A stretch of DNA of 64,000 nt from assembly GCA_944392605.1 (NCBI GenBank), contig CALXXE010000004.1, forward strand, positions 84,859 to 148,858, written 5' to 3'. Origin of the DNA: an uncultured Clostridia bacterium (GTDB lineage Bacteria; Bacillota; Clostridia; TANB77; CAG-508). Position numbers and translations under genes: made by a program. Positions 26,188 to 35,629 of this stretch are shown here, piece by piece. Below the pieces are notes generated by a model. It ran no database searches. It was not told where the DNA came from and saw only the letters and a program-made list of their open reading frames with translations. How positions within the stretch are numbered: position 1 is the stretch's first letter; each line of letters opens with the position of its first letter.

Positions 26188-27031
26188 CTTTTCCAGATTT
26201 TTTATATAATCTACAAATATTACAGTCAGTACATATATGAACTCTATTTTCAAATATAGATTGAAGTGTATTTATAAACTCATCTATATAATTATCAATT
26301 AAATGAATATATATTTTTTTAGGAAGAAGAGTTAATAAAGAATTTAGTGTATAATCATTAGAAGAAAAAGAAATATCACTTAAATATTTAGTGTTCAAAT
26401 TATCTTGAGAAATATCTATAATTTGTTTGTTTTCATCTAATAAAATAGTATTTGAATTAGAGTAGATGATATGAATTATTTCACAATTAGAGCTTTGAGA
26501 ATTAATATATAATTTCAAAAGTGAAATAAATTCTAAATATTCTTTTTCTATAACATAACTATTAACAGCTTCAGTGATAATATCATCTAAAATATTAAAA
26601 TAATTTTTTAGCCTAAAATTTGTGAATCCTTTTAAATATAATTTCTTATTATATTGTAAATAATCATAAAAAGCAGAATAAAGAGCTTCAAACTTTTTAT
26701 CAAAATTATCAGAAAAATTTTCTACCATGATATCAAAGCATATATTTGAGATTTCTTTTCTTTCATTTATATCAAAATAAAAATAATTTTGTATAAGTAA
26801 TTTATTTATAAAATCTTCTTCTAATTCATCAATCACAAGAAGAGATAAAATGCTTGATATTTTATCTAAAAATATATAGTTATTAGTACCTCTATAATGA
26901 ATGATTATATTTTTATAATGTTTAAACTTTTGTACTGAAAAACAAATGTGTTCTAATTCTAAATGTTTTAATTCATTTAGTAGATATTCTATTAAATCAG
27001 AATTATTTGTTTTTATACATAATGATTTCAT
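26165..27031 (-). CDS. ytxC: Putative sporulation protein YtxC
   Basis: The 288-residue protein fits the Spore_YtxC family: a poorly conserved N-terminal region, then the hallmark GFTNFRLKNYFNIL, EAVNSYVIEKEYLEFISLLKLYINSQ (positions about 140-180, quoted as the pattern NSYVIEKEYLEFI), and a C-terminal cysteine cluster HICTDCNIC. Members occur in spore formers and are under sporulation control in Bacillus, but their function is not known. It is the last gene of a minus-strand group. The assignment is by pattern, so moderately certain. Confidence 0.72.
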   Translation of the reverse strand: MKSLCIKTNNSDLIEYLLNELKHLELEHICFSVQKFKHYKNIIIHYRGTNNYIFLDKISSILSLLVIDELEEDFINKLLIQNYFYFDINERKEISNICFDIMVENFSDNFDKKFEALYSAFYDYLQYNKKLYLKGFTNFRLKNYFNILDDIITEAVNSYVIEKEYLEFISLLKLYINSQSSNCEIIHIIYSNSNTILLDENKQIIDISQDNLNTKYLSDISFSSNDYTLNSLLTLLPKKIYIHLIDNYIDEFINTLQSIFENRVHICTDCNICRLYKKSGKEKNPNTI

Positions 27032-27187
27032 AAATAAAATCTCCTCTCTAAAAAATAGTATCTACTAAATGATTGAAACTTATACATTATAGTATGCGAA
27101 GGTTAAAAAAATGTAGCTTGTTCAAAAAACAAAGAAAACAGGAAATAATAAAAATAAGATGAAGAAAAAATCTTCATCTTATAAAAA

Positions 27188-28774
27188 TTATCCATAAATA
27201 TTATAATCAATATCAGGGAATAAACAATCTTTTTTATTAATGTCTTTTAAGAAATCTTCATCTATTTTATTATCTTTTATTTGATAATATAGTTTAGTAA
27301 AACGACCAATGTGATCTTTAATTCTTTTTTTAGCATAATCAACCATTGTTCCGTTTGTAATAATAAATAACCAATCACTACTTTGAGCAAGTAAAAGTTC
27401 TCTTGCACATTGATTTAATGCTTTTTTCTTTAATCCTTTTGCATTTGGATATGTTTTAGCTAGTTCACACATTCTATCACCCGCAACGTGAAGATGTCTA
27501 TGAACGTAATCATTTGTTTGATTAAGCCATACTTCACTATAACCATTAGCCCCCCAACTAGAACGACATGGTGAAGCTACTTGAATGTCTGGATATTTAT
27601 CAATATATTCAGATGGTGTAATTAATTTAAAACTACAATCATCATAATATATTTTCTTAAATAAAATATATAACCAATATGGACCTTCATACCACCAATG
27701 ACCATAAAGTTCAGCATCATAAGGGCAAAGAATAATTGGAGGCTTATCCATAAATGAAGATAAATGGTTAATTTGAGCAGTTCTACAATCTAAGAAATGT
27801 CCTGCTTGTTTTTCAGCTGAGTCCTTAGCCCATTGTACATTATAATAATCCTTAAATTCAGTTTTTCCTGTAATTCTATAATATTTAATTCCAGTATGAA
27901 CTCTTACACCGTTATGGGCAATATAAGGTTTTATATAATCATAATCAGCATCATATCCAATGTCACGATAAAATTCACGATAATTAAAATCACCAGGATA
28001 ACCATCAATAGAACTCCAAACTTGTCTTGAAGATTCTATATCACGACCAAATGCAACAACTCCTTCTGGAGAAACTATAGGAGCAAAAGTACCATAGATA
28101 GGAGTAGGGTCAGCGTATAAAATACCATGTGATTCTGTTATAATGTATTCTATACCAAATTCTCTTAAATATTTATCAGCTTCTGGAATGTAACCACATT
28201 CAGGAAGCCAGATGCCACGAGGTTTTCTTCCAAAATATTTTTCATATGTTTGAACACCAACAGCAATTTGAGCTTTAACAGTTTTTTCATTAACATATAA
28301 AATAGGGAAGTAACCATGTGTTGCACCACAAGTGATAATTTCTAATTTACCAATATCTTGGAAATGTTTAAAAGCATCAATTAAATTACATTTATAAACA
28401 TCTTTATATAATCTCAAATCATTAGAATATCTATCAAAATAGTAATGAGAAAGTTTGTTTAAACGTTCATCACCAGCTGTTCTTTTTATTTCTTTCTTAG
28501 ATAATTCTATTTGTCTTTTTAAATATTTAATATATTTTCTTTGTAATAATTTGTTGTCAAGCATAGAAAGTAGAGGAGGAGTAATAGACATTGTAATTCT
28601 AAAATCAACACCTTCATCTACTAGTTTTTGAAAATTTGTAAGTAATGGTATATATGTTTCTGAAATTGCTTCATAAAGCCAAGATTCCTCTAAGTAATCA
28701 TCACTCTCGGGATGATGGATAAAAGGAAGATGTGCGTGTAAAACAAAACTTACATAACCTTTTTTCTCTTGCAT
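27188..28774 (-). CDS. GH57/DUF1957 1,4-alpha-glucan branching enzyme
   Basis: The 528-residue protein belongs to glycoside hydrolase family 57 with the C-terminal DUF1957 domain, typical of glycogen branching enzymes. Visible hallmarks are FVLHAHLPF near the start, GATHGYFP, the catalytic nucleophile region GIWLPECGYIP (Glu) and CPYDAELYGHWWYEGP (Asp). The C-terminal helical part shows RELLLAQSSDWLF. It probably makes alpha-1,6 branches in storage glucan. The DUF4912 gene lies just upstream in the same orientation, a pairing seen elsewhere. AAAGGAG precedes the start. Confidence 0.92.
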   Translation of the reverse strand: MQEKKGYVSFVLHAHLPFIHHPESDDYLEESWLYEAISETYIPLLTNFQKLVDEGVDFRITMSITPPLLSMLDNKLLQRKYIKYLKRQIELSKKEIKRTAGDERLNKLSHYYFDRYSNDLRLYKDVYKCNLIDAFKHFQDIGKLEIITCGATHGYFPILYVNEKTVKAQIAVGVQTYEKYFGRKPRGIWLPECGYIPEADKYLREFGIEYIITESHGILYADPTPIYGTFAPIVSPEGVVAFGRDIESSRQVWSSIDGYPGDFNYREFYRDIGYDADYDYIKPYIAHNGVRVHTGIKYYRITGKTEFKDYYNVQWAKDSAEKQAGHFLDCRTAQINHLSSFMDKPPIILCPYDAELYGHWWYEGPYWLYILFKKIYYDDCSFKLITPSEYIDKYPDIQVASPCRSSWGANGYSEVWLNQTNDYVHRHLHVAGDRMCELAKTYPNAKGLKKKALNQCARELLLAQSSDWLFIITNGTMVDYAKKRIKDHIGRFTKLYYQIKDNKIDEDFLKDINKKDCLFPDIDYNIYG

Positions 28775-28794
28775 AATTTATCTCCTTTTTCTAT

Positions 28795-28827
28795 GAGACA
28801 AAGAGGAATGGACCTTTTTTGTCTCAA
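28795..28827. repeat. REP-like hairpin, GAGACA type, unit 1
   Basis: Inverted repeat TGAGACAAA/TTTGTCTCA around a GAGGAATGGACC-containing loop, just upstream of the GH57 gene. Confidence 0.55.
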
Positions 28828-28860
28828 ATTTATTTGTCGGTTTTTGTCTATGGTATAAAC

Positions 28861-28903
28861 AAAAAAGAATGAGACACGTAAGACCCGTCCTGCAGTGTCT
28901 CAT
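28861..28903 (-). terminator. GAGACA-type hairpin, unit 2; terminator of the DUF4912 gene
   Basis: Stem ATGAGACAC/GTGTCTCAT with a GC-rich loop (AGACCCGTCC); on the minus strand it is followed by TCTTTTTT. Together with unit 1 it looks like a REPIN-style pair of inverted hairpins. Confidence 0.65.
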
Positions 28904-28909
28904 ATATTT

Positions 28910-29809
28910 TTATGAAGATGGGTGAGAAGATGGATTTTTTAAATCATAAATCTCTTCCACATTTTCATTTTGATATATTTCTTTATATAAATCATAAATA
29001 TCATAAATTTTACCCATATTTGTGATAAATGATAAAGTGTTTATTGGTTTTTCTGTAATAGCTCCTGTTTTTACATTTCTGTAGTAAACCATTTTTTGCT
29101 CTTTATTAAATAAAATCCTATCATTTGGAGCTTCCATCTCATTAGAAGTCGTAATATATATATAGTCATCCTTTAATTTTTCATTTTTTACAATAGGGCG
29201 TCTACCAAGTTCTATTCTGTAATCACATTTGCTATCAGCTATATGTAAATACCAACTATTTGCAAAATCATTAATTTCTACTTCAAAACTATAACCTAAT
29301 GTATCATTATAAATAATCAAAACAGGTTTTGAGTTTTGGAAAAAGTCTTCACCATATTCTTTTTCATAATTTTTTCTATCATCATCAGAAATATCCCAAT
29401 AAATAAATAGGGTACTAGGTGTTTGTGCTAAAACTTTTACTACTGTTTGATTATAACGATAAGGTAAATCATAATATTCTACTGGCGCTATTTTTACAGC
29501 TTTAGTTGTTGCTTTTTTTCTTGTTGTAGTTTTTTTAGTAGTAGATTTTTTCGTTGTTTTACTACTAGCTTTTTTTGTGGTTGATTTTTTAGTTGTAGCA
29601 GCCTTTTTAGTTGTAGATTTTTTAGAAGCAGCAGTAGCTTTTTTCTTGGTAGTAGTTGATGCTTTTTTTGTAGTTGCCTTTGCTTCTTTTTTTACAGGCT
29701 CATCCTTACTTTTAGTTGTAGCGGCTTTTTTAGTAGAAGTAGTTCTAACCTTTTTTGCTTCTTTTTCTTTATTTTCTGATTCAATTTGTTCTTTTGTTCT
29801 TCTTGGCAT
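28910..29809 (-). CDS. DUF4912 protein with histone-H1-like Lys/Ala/Thr tail
   Basis: The 299-residue protein has an N-terminal low-complexity region of about 110 residues made of K, A, T and S repeats (TTKK, STTKKA, KKATT), like H1-type DNA-binding tails, then the DUF4912 domain, recognised by LPYRYNQTVVKVLAQTPSTLFIYWDIS (hallmark LxxRYxxT...YVYWDI) and NSWYLHI. The domain has a carbohydrate- or protein-binding fold in some models. It is encoded next to the GH57 enzyme, so glucan metabolism is a reasonable context, while the basic tail suggests nucleic-acid or polyanion binding. Function unknown. Confidence 0.82.
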   Translation of the reverse strand: MPRRTKEQIESENKEKEAKKVRTTSTKKAATTKSKDEPVKKEAKATTKKASTTTKKKATAASKKSTTKKAATTKKSTTKKASSKTTKKSTTKKTTTRKKATTKAVKIAPVEYYDLPYRYNQTVVKVLAQTPSTLFIYWDISDDDRKNYEKEYGEDFFQNSKPVLIIYNDTLGYSFEVEINDFANSWYLHIADSKCDYRIELGRRPIVKNEKLKDDYIYITTSNEMEAPNDRILFNKEQKMVYYRNVKTGAITEKPINTLSFITNMGKIYDIYDLYKEIYQNENVEEIYDLKNPSSHPSS

Positions 29810-29972
29810 TTTAATCCTCCTATGTAATCTCTAAACTTTCCTTTATATATTATACTAAAACAAAAATAAATTCAAGACTAAAAAGTAACTTTTTTAAAAT
29901 ATATTATAAAGAAATAAAAATATAATAAAAATAAAAAAAAGAAATATAGCCAAAAACTATATTTCAATAAAA

Positions 29973-30824
29973 TTATTCAACATCGTTTTTGGGAATACCA
30001 TGGGTTTCCAAAAGCTCTGGGTGATTTAAATATCTAATAAAAGACCTAAAAGATGAAGCGTAATAATAGCCGTCGCAAATTCTCTCATCACCAACAAATG
30101 CGATTGTAATACACTTTTCTTTTTTTATCTCATCATCTTCATAGATATAACTTTTTTTCTTTTTACCCATAGCAAAAAACATACTAGTTGTACCAAAATT
30201 ATATAAATGATGGTAAATAGTATCTATACCAAGAGAACCAACATTAGTAAGAAATGCACTTGTATGAAATGGACTAGCATTAATTACTACTCTTGGTAAA
30301 AGTCCGTGTTTGTCTAAAAATCTAAATAAATTCACAGCAAATTTAACAACTACGGTTGGAGTTTTTGATAATGCTCCTGCCATATTATCTGTATTATTAG
30401 AAGTTTCTGTATCTTTATTTTGTTTTATTGTAGCTTCTAATTTATCTTTTATTTCAAAGATATTTTCAGTACCATCATATCTAATTTTTAAAGTTGTTTC
30501 TTGTCCATCATCTGATAAACTTTTCTTTATTGCAAGAGAAAGATAGATACCATCTCTTGCATATAATCTACCATTCATTGCAAATCTATTTAGTGATGGT
30601 CTTTCAGATATTATTCTAACAACAGTTGCATAAATGATATCCATATAAGACAGCTTAATTCCTTCTTCAGCCTTTTTTGAAATATATTCATCCATTCCGT
30701 TTAAAACAATATCTTGTTTAAAATAAACTTGTGAATCATTTCTAGTAAGCATAATATTTGGTATTACTTTAAAAAATGGTGGAATGTTTTTTATTTTTCT
30801 TCCATCTGATCTGTGTCCAAACAT
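29973..30824 (-). CDS. 2-oxoacid dehydrogenase acyltransferase-like protein lacking the catalytic His
   Basis: The 283-residue protein has the chloramphenicol acetyltransferase/2-oxoacid dehydrogenase E2 catalytic fold: LSYMDIIYATVVRIISERPSLNRFAM near residue 60, a long middle region with FLDKHGLLPRVVINASPFHTSAFLTNVGSLGID (short hallmark FxTNVGSLGI) and near the C terminus GDERICDGYYYASSFRSFIRYL. In active enzymes this last site is (D)HRxxDG; here the His is replaced by Glu, so standard acyl transfer is unlikely. There is no lipoyl domain. It is a single minus-strand gene divergent from accD. Its role is unknown. Confidence 0.75.
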   Translation of the reverse strand: MFGHRSDGRKIKNIPPFFKVIPNIMLTRNDSQVYFKQDIVLNGMDEYISKKAEEGIKLSYMDIIYATVVRIISERPSLNRFAMNGRLYARDGIYLSLAIKKSLSDDGQETTLKIRYDGTENIFEIKDKLEATIKQNKDTETSNNTDNMAGALSKTPTVVVKFAVNLFRFLDKHGLLPRVVINASPFHTSAFLTNVGSLGIDTIYHHLYNFGTTSMFFAMGKKKKSYIYEDDEIKKEKCITIAFVGDERICDGYYYASSFRSFIRYLNHPELLETHGIPKNDVE

Positions 30825-31099
30825 AATAAAACCCCTTTATTTTTAACATAAGAATATTATAAATAAAACATTTATATGTTTTATTTATAAATACTTCTTA
30901 TTAAATTTTAAATGCTTTTTTATATAAAAGTCAAGAAAAAACAGGAAAAATGTCGAAAAAGTGACAAAATTAGGAGTAATGTCACAATATTTATGGCTTA
31001 TAAAAATGCCAATAATCATATTTTAAATTTTTTTGCTATTATAATATTAAATGTAACGAGAGTAATAGAATATTTAAAGTTTTTGACCGTATGTTCTAG
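30825..31099. other. Intergenic region between divergent acyltransferase-like gene and accD
   Basis: About 345 bases lie between the two start codons. The region holds a 13-bp perfect inverted repeat (30859-30871 with 30876-30888, TTAT loop) close to the minus-strand gene, a short GTGAC/GTCAC repeat, and the accD promoter. I see no ORF with a ribosome site and no recognised FapR or FabT box. Confidence 0.5.
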
Positions 31100-31128
31100 T
31101 TGCAAAAAAGAAAAATAACATATATAAT
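31100..31128 (+). promoter_or_regulatory. Promoter of accD
   Basis: TTGCAA (31100-31105), 17-bp spacer, TATAAT (31123-31128). Confidence 0.75.
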
Positions 31129-31170
31129 AGCTATTGTTAAAAACATATTGGTGTGAAGGAGGTAAAACCC

Positions 31171-32028
31171 TTGATAATCGATAAAGTAAAGAAATTAAAC
31201 GGAGAAGAAAAAGTAAAAACAAGAAATGAAAGTGCATCAGACAGAATGATTGGAAAATGGGTTAAATGTGATAATTGTAAAGAAATACTTTACAAAGAAG
31301 ATTTACACAAAAATTTAAGTGTATGTCCTAATTGTGGTAAACACTTTAGATTATCAGCAAGAAGAAGAATAAAACAAATAGCAGATGAGGGAACGTTTAA
31401 AGAAATAGGTGAAGATATTTTAACAAAAAATCCATTGCATTTTGAAGGATACATGAAGAAAGTAGAAAGTTTGAAGGAAAAAACAAAAATAGATGAAGCT
31501 GTAAAATGTGGTATATGTGAAATTGAAGGACAAAAAGCAGTTTTAGGTGTAATGGACGGAAACTTCCTTATGGGAAGTATGGGGCAAGCTGTTGGAGAAA
31601 GAATAACACTTGCTATAGAAACAGCAATAAAGAAAAAATTACCATTAGTAATGTTTTGCGTATCAGGTGGAGCAAGAATGCAAGAAGGAATAGTATCACT
31701 AATGCAAATGGCAAAGACATCAACAGCAATAGCAAAATTGAATGAAAGTGGATTACTTTATATATCAGTATTTACAGACCCAACAACAGGAGGAGTAACA
31801 GCAAGTTTTGCAAGCTTAGGAGATATTATCTTAGCAGAACCAAAAGCATTAATAGGATTTGCGGGACCAAGAGTTATAGAACAAACAATAAAACAAAAAT
31901 TACCAGAAGGATTTCAACGTTCAGAATTTTTACTAGAACATGGTTTTATAGATAAAATAGTAGAAAGAAAAGATATGAAAGAAACACTTAGCAAACTTAT
32001 TAGATTACATACTAAAGGAGGAAAATAG
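31171..32028 (+). CDS. accD: Acetyl-CoA carboxylase carboxyltransferase beta subunit
   Basis: AccD with AccA forms the carboxyltransferase that makes malonyl-CoA for fatty-acid synthesis. The 285-residue protein carries the N-terminal zinc ribbon (CDNC...CPNCGKHF, positions about 32-55) and the crotonase-like core with [19 protein letters not shown] and [18 protein letters not shown] 31171 is chosen as start: AAGGAGGT lies seven bases upstream (31156-31163) and there is no nearby ATG. accA follows after one base. Confidence 0.94.
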   Translation: MIIDKVKKLNGEEKVKTRNESASDRMIGKWVKCDNCKEILYKEDLHKNLSVCPNCGKHFRLSARRRIKQIADEGTFKEIGEDILTKNPLHFEGYMKKVESLKEKTKIDEAVKCGICEIEGQKAVLGVMDGNFLMGSMGQAVGERITLAIETAIKKKLPLVMFCVSGGARMQEGIVSLMQMAKTSTAIAKLNESGLLYISVFTDPTTGGVTASFASLGDIILAEPKALIGFAGPRVIEQTIKQKLPEGFQRSEFLLEHGFIDKIVERKDMKETLSKLIRLHTKGGK

Positions 32029-32029
32029 A

Positions 32030-32818
32030 ATGTCAAAAATAACGGCTTGGGATAGAGTAACTCTTGCAAGAGAATTAGATAGACCAAAAGCTTTAGATTA
32101 TATAAACTCTTTGTTTGAAGATTTTATAGAGCTTCATGGTGATAGAAAATTTGGTGATGATAAGTCTATTATTGGGGGAATAGCAACATTAGAAGGTAAA
32201 CCTGTAACTGTAATAGGAGAACAAAAAGGTAAAAATGTAAGAGAAAATATGGAAAGAAACTTTGGTATGCCAGAACCAGAAGGTTATAGAAAAGCATTAA
32301 GATTAATGAAACAAGCAGAAAAATTTAAAAGACCAATAATAACATTTATAGATACACCAGGGGCTTATCCAGGAATGGGTGCAGAAGAAAGAGGACAAGG
32401 AGAAGCAATAGCGAAAAACTTAATGGAAATGTCAAGAATAAAAGTACCAATAATATGTATTGTAATTGGAGAAGGTTCTAGTGGTGGAGCATTAGCAATA
32501 GGAGTTGGAGATAAAGTTGTAATGCTTGAAAATGCGGTATATTCTATTCTTTCACCAGAAGGATTTGCAAGTATATTATATAAAGATTCAAGCAAAGCAA
32601 AAGAAGCAGCAGAAAATATGAAAATGACAGCAAATGATTTAAAAAAATTAGGAATAATTGATAAAATAATCAAAGAACCGGAAAATGGTGCACAAAATGA
32701 TTTTGAAACAGTAGTAGAGGAAATAAAAAAATACTTAGTTCAAAATATAAAAAAATTAGAAGAATTAACAGAAAAAGAGTTAATAGAACAAAGATATGAA
32801 AAGTTTAGAAATATGTAA
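32030..32818 (+). CDS. accA: Acetyl-CoA carboxylase carboxyltransferase alpha subunit
   Basis: Partner of AccD. The 262-residue protein is the short form typical of Clostridia/Bacilli, with [28 protein letters not shown] (hallmark FxELHGDR), [13 protein letters not shown]-like [25 protein letters not shown], the [15 protein letters not shown] oxyanion loop and [19 protein letters not shown] inside the end of accD serves as ribosome site. accB and accC are not in this window. A GC-rich inverted repeat follows. Confidence 0.94.
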   Translation: MSKITAWDRVTLARELDRPKALDYINSLFEDFIELHGDRKFGDDKSIIGGIATLEGKPVTVIGEQKGKNVRENMERNFGMPEPEGYRKALRLMKQAEKFKRPIITFIDTPGAYPGMGAEERGQGEAIAKNLMEMSRIKVPIICIVIGEGSSGGALAIGVGDKVVMLENAVYSILSPEGFASILYKDSSKAKEAAENMKMTANDLKKLGIIDKIIKEPENGAQNDFETVVEEIKKYLVQNIKKLEELTEKELIEQRYEKFRNM

Positions 32819-32828
32819 TTTCGTGTTG

Positions 32829-32872
32829 GGGACGTTTCCAATGCGAAAAAAATGTCGCAAAGGAAACGTCCC
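32829..32872. repeat. REP-like element with GGGACGTTTCC inverted repeat
   Basis: 11-bp perfect stem GGGACGTTTCC/GGAAACGTCCC around a loop with GCG/CGC. A related AAAGGGGACAC string follows at about 32896. This sort of element resembles the REP sequences linked to IS200-like RAYT transposases in Clostridia; as there is no T-tract, termination is uncertain. Confidence 0.55.
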
Positions 32873-32965
32873 TATTTACACCTTTTTTTCGCAAAGGGGA
32901 CACATCTTTAATAAATTTGTTAAAAATTAAATTATATAAATAAAAATTACAAGGAGGATTTTAGA

Positions 32966-33736
32966 ATGATTTTAAAAGGAAAAAAAGTAGTAATTATGGG
33001 GGTAAGAAACAAATGGAGTATAGCTTGGGGAGCTGCTAAATCAGCTTATGACCAAGGCGCAGAAGTTATTTGTACTTGTGCAGAAGAAAATTTAGAAAAA
33101 GTAAATAAAATGCTAGAAGAATTACCAGGAGCAAAAGCTTATGTTCTAGGAGATGTAAGTGTTGATGAAAATATTGAAAAATGCTTAGATGAAATAAAGA
33201 AAAACCATGGTAAAGTAGATGGAGTTTTACATGCGATAGCACATGCTAATACTGAAGACTTAAGAAATGATTTTATTCTAACTTCAAGAGATGGATTTGC
33301 TCATGCAAATGATGTAAGTGCATATTCATTAGTAGCAATAGTTAGAATGCTTAGAGAAAAAGATATGTTAAATGAATGTGCAAGTATTGTAGCTTATACA
33401 TATTATGGCTCTGAAAAAGCAATAGAAGGATATAATGTAATGGGTGTTGCAAAAGCAGCATTAGAAGCAAGCATTAGATATTTAGCAAAAGATTTAGGAA
33501 AAGATGGAATGAGAATAAATGGAATTTCAGCAGGACCAATTAAAACATTATCAGCAAAAGGAATTAAGGATTTCAATTCTATATTAGATGTAGTAGAAGA
33601 AAGAGCACCATTACATCAAAATGTAACACCATCACAAGTAGGTGATGCAACAGCATTCTTATTTAGTAATTTATCAAGTGCTATCACAGGAGAAATTATC
33701 CATGTAGATAATGGATTTTCAATAGTTGGTGTTTAA
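32966..33736 (+). CDS. fabI: Enoyl-[acyl-carrier-protein] reductase (FabI type)
   Basis: FabI reduces enoyl-ACP with NAD(P)H in the last step of fatty-acid elongation. The 256-residue short-chain dehydrogenase-like protein starts LKGKKVVIMGVRNKWSIAWG, the FabI-specific nucleotide site, and carries the catalytic Y-x6-K as YNVMGVAKAALE; the substrate-loop AYTYYG and the SAGPIKTLSAKGI motif support FabI over FabL. It follows accDA after a REP-like element and has AAGGAGG before its ATG. Confidence 0.93.
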   Translation: MILKGKKVVIMGVRNKWSIAWGAAKSAYDQGAEVICTCAEENLEKVNKMLEELPGAKAYVLGDVSVDENIEKCLDEIKKNHGKVDGVLHAIAHANTEDLRNDFILTSRDGFAHANDVSAYSLVAIVRMLREKDMLNECASIVAYTYYGSEKAIEGYNVMGVAKAALEASIRYLAKDLGKDGMRINGISAGPIKTLSAKGIKDFNSILDVVEERAPLHQNVTPSQVGDATAFLFSNLSSAITGEIIHVDNGFSIVGV

Positions 33737-33754
33737 TAGAAAAATATTAAAAAT

Positions 33755-33809
33755 AAAAGGTATCAAATATTATAACTACTCTAAGTTATAATGTTTGGTA
33801 CTTTTTTGT
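33755..33809 (+). terminator. Intrinsic terminator after fabI
   Basis: Long stem: inner ATTATAACT/AGTTATAAT and outer AAGGTA-CAAA/TTTG-TACTT, loop ACTCTA, then T6. Confidence 0.85.
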
Positions 33810-33911
33810 ATTTAGTATAGTTTTTGAATTTTTTTGAAATAAAGACAAAAAAGACTTTAAAAAAATGTAAAAATGGTATACAATAGTATAAAATGATTTT
33901 AGGAGAGGTAT

Positions 33912-35603
33912 ATGAATAAAAAGTGGCAAATATATGAAACAGATGATGAAAAGATAGAAGAATTAAAAGAAAAATATAAATTAAATGATTTGCTAGCTAC
34001 AATATTAATAAATAGAGGTATAGATAATGAAGAAAAAATAAGACAGTTTTTAGAACCAACAAGACAAGATTTCTATAATCCATATTTAATGAAAGATATG
34101 GAAATTGCAGTAGAAAGAATTGTAAAAGCGATTGAAAGTCAAGAAAAAGTTATAATCTATGGCGATTATGATGTAGACGGAATAACAAGTACAACGGTTT
34201 TGAAAAAATTCTTAAAAGATTTAGGTCTAGAAGTTTCTTATTATATCCCAAACAGATTAAACGAAGGATATGGTTTAAATAATAAAGCAATTGAAAAAAT
34301 AGTAAATGAAGGATATTCACTAATGATAACAGTAGACTGCGGAATATCAGCTATTGAAGAAATTGATTATGCAAATTCATTAGGGCTAGAAACAATAGTA
34401 ACAGACCATCATGAACCAGGTGAAGTTTTACCAAAGGCTTTAGCAGTAGTAGATAATAAAAGAAAAGATAGTACATATCCATTTAGAGATTTAGCAGGAG
34501 TAGGCGTAGCATTTAAGTTAACACAAGCTTTAGGCATGAAATTAGAACTAAAAGAAGAAGCGTATTTAAAATATTTAGATATAGTATGTGTAGGGACAAT
34601 ATCAGATATAGTACCATTAGTTGATGAAAATAGAGTGATTACTAAATTAGGACTATTACTAGTAAGACAAACAAAGAATATGGGATTAAAATCAATAATA
34701 AACTCATCAGGATATAACAAGATAGATTCAAATACTATTTCTTTTGGTGTAGCACCTAGAATAAATGCTTGTGGAAGAATGGGAAAAGCAGAAGAAGCAT
34801 TAGAATTATTATTGTCAACAGATATTTATGAAGTAAATGAGTTAACTAAGAAACTTAATGAACATAATAGAGAAAGACAAGAAATAGAAAAATCTATATA
34901 TGAAAGTGCAGTAGAAAAAATAGAAAAAAATCATTTAGATGAAAATAGAACAATAGTAGTAGGTGGAGAAGATTGGCATCATGGCGTAATTGGAATAGTT
35001 TCATCTAAAATTACAGATATGTATTTTAAACCAAGTATATTACTTAGTTTTGAAGAAAACGGAACAGGAAAAGGATCAGGAAGAAGTATACCAGGATTTG
35101 ATTTACACCAAGCTTTAACTAAATGTCAAGATACATTAGAAAAATTTGGTGGACATAGTATGGCAGTAGGTGTTACAATAAAAAAGGAAAATCTTGAGAA
35201 ATTTAGAGAAGAATTTGAAAAGGTAGCTGCAGAAGAAAAAACAGAAGATATTGTGCCAATTTTAAATGTTGATAGCAAAATAGATTTAAATTCTGTAGAT
35301 AAAGATGTAATAGAAAGTTTAAAAGCATTAGAGCCATTTGGAGAGGCAAATAAAATGCCAATATTTGCTTTTAAGAATTTAAGAATAGATTCTATAAGAG
35401 CTTTATCAGAAGGAAAACACTTAAAACTTACATTAAAAGAGGATAATATAATAATAAATGCAATTGGATTTAACATGGGAGAATTAGCAGAAGAGTATAG
35501 AATTGGGGACAAAATAGATGTGGCAGGAGTATTAGAAATAAATACTTTTAATGGAGTGGATAACTTGCAAATAAATATAAAGGATGTAATGAAATCGATA
35601 TAA
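33912..35603 (+). CDS. recJ: Single-stranded-DNA exonuclease RecJ
   Basis: RecJ is a 5'-3' ssDNA exonuclease in recombination and mismatch repair. The 563-residue protein is at the short end of the family. DHH motifs are visible: IIYGDYDVDGITSTT (residues about 78-92), VDCGIS, the TDHHEP motif and GVGVAFKL; the DHHA1 region shows VGGEDWHHGVIGIV and the GRSIPGFDLHQAL loop, followed by a C-terminal OB-like domain. GGAGAGG precedes ATG. rel lies 26 bases downstream, and recJ-rel is a usual order in Clostridia. Confidence 0.95.
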   Translation: MNKKWQIYETDDEKIEELKEKYKLNDLLATILINRGIDNEEKIRQFLEPTRQDFYNPYLMKDMEIAVERIVKAIESQEKVIIYGDYDVDGITSTTVLKKFLKDLGLEVSYYIPNRLNEGYGLNNKAIEKIVNEGYSLMITVDCGISAIEEIDYANSLGLETIVTDHHEPGEVLPKALAVVDNKRKDSTYPFRDLAGVGVAFKLTQALGMKLELKEEAYLKYLDIVCVGTISDIVPLVDENRVITKLGLLLVRQTKNMGLKSIINSSGYNKIDSNTISFGVAPRINACGRMGKAEEALELLLSTDIYEVNELTKKLNEHNRERQEIEKSIYESAVEKIEKNHLDENRTIVVGGEDWHHGVIGIVSSKITDMYFKPSILLSFEENGTGKGSGRSIPGFDLHQALTKCQDTLEKFGGHSMAVGVTIKKENLEKFREEFEKVAAEEKTEDIVPILNVDSKIDLNSVDKDVIESLKALEPFGEANKMPIFAFKNLRIDSIRALSEGKHLKLTLKEDNIIINAIGFNMGELAEEYRIGDKIDVAGVLEINTFNGVDNLQINIKDVMKSI

Positions 35604-35629
35604 GATAAGAAGAAAAAGGGGTGATAAAA

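Noticed and set aside
31153-31170. GTG 31153 as start of accD
   Set aside because: It would lie on the ribosome site AAGGAGGT itself; TTG 31171 has ideal spacing.
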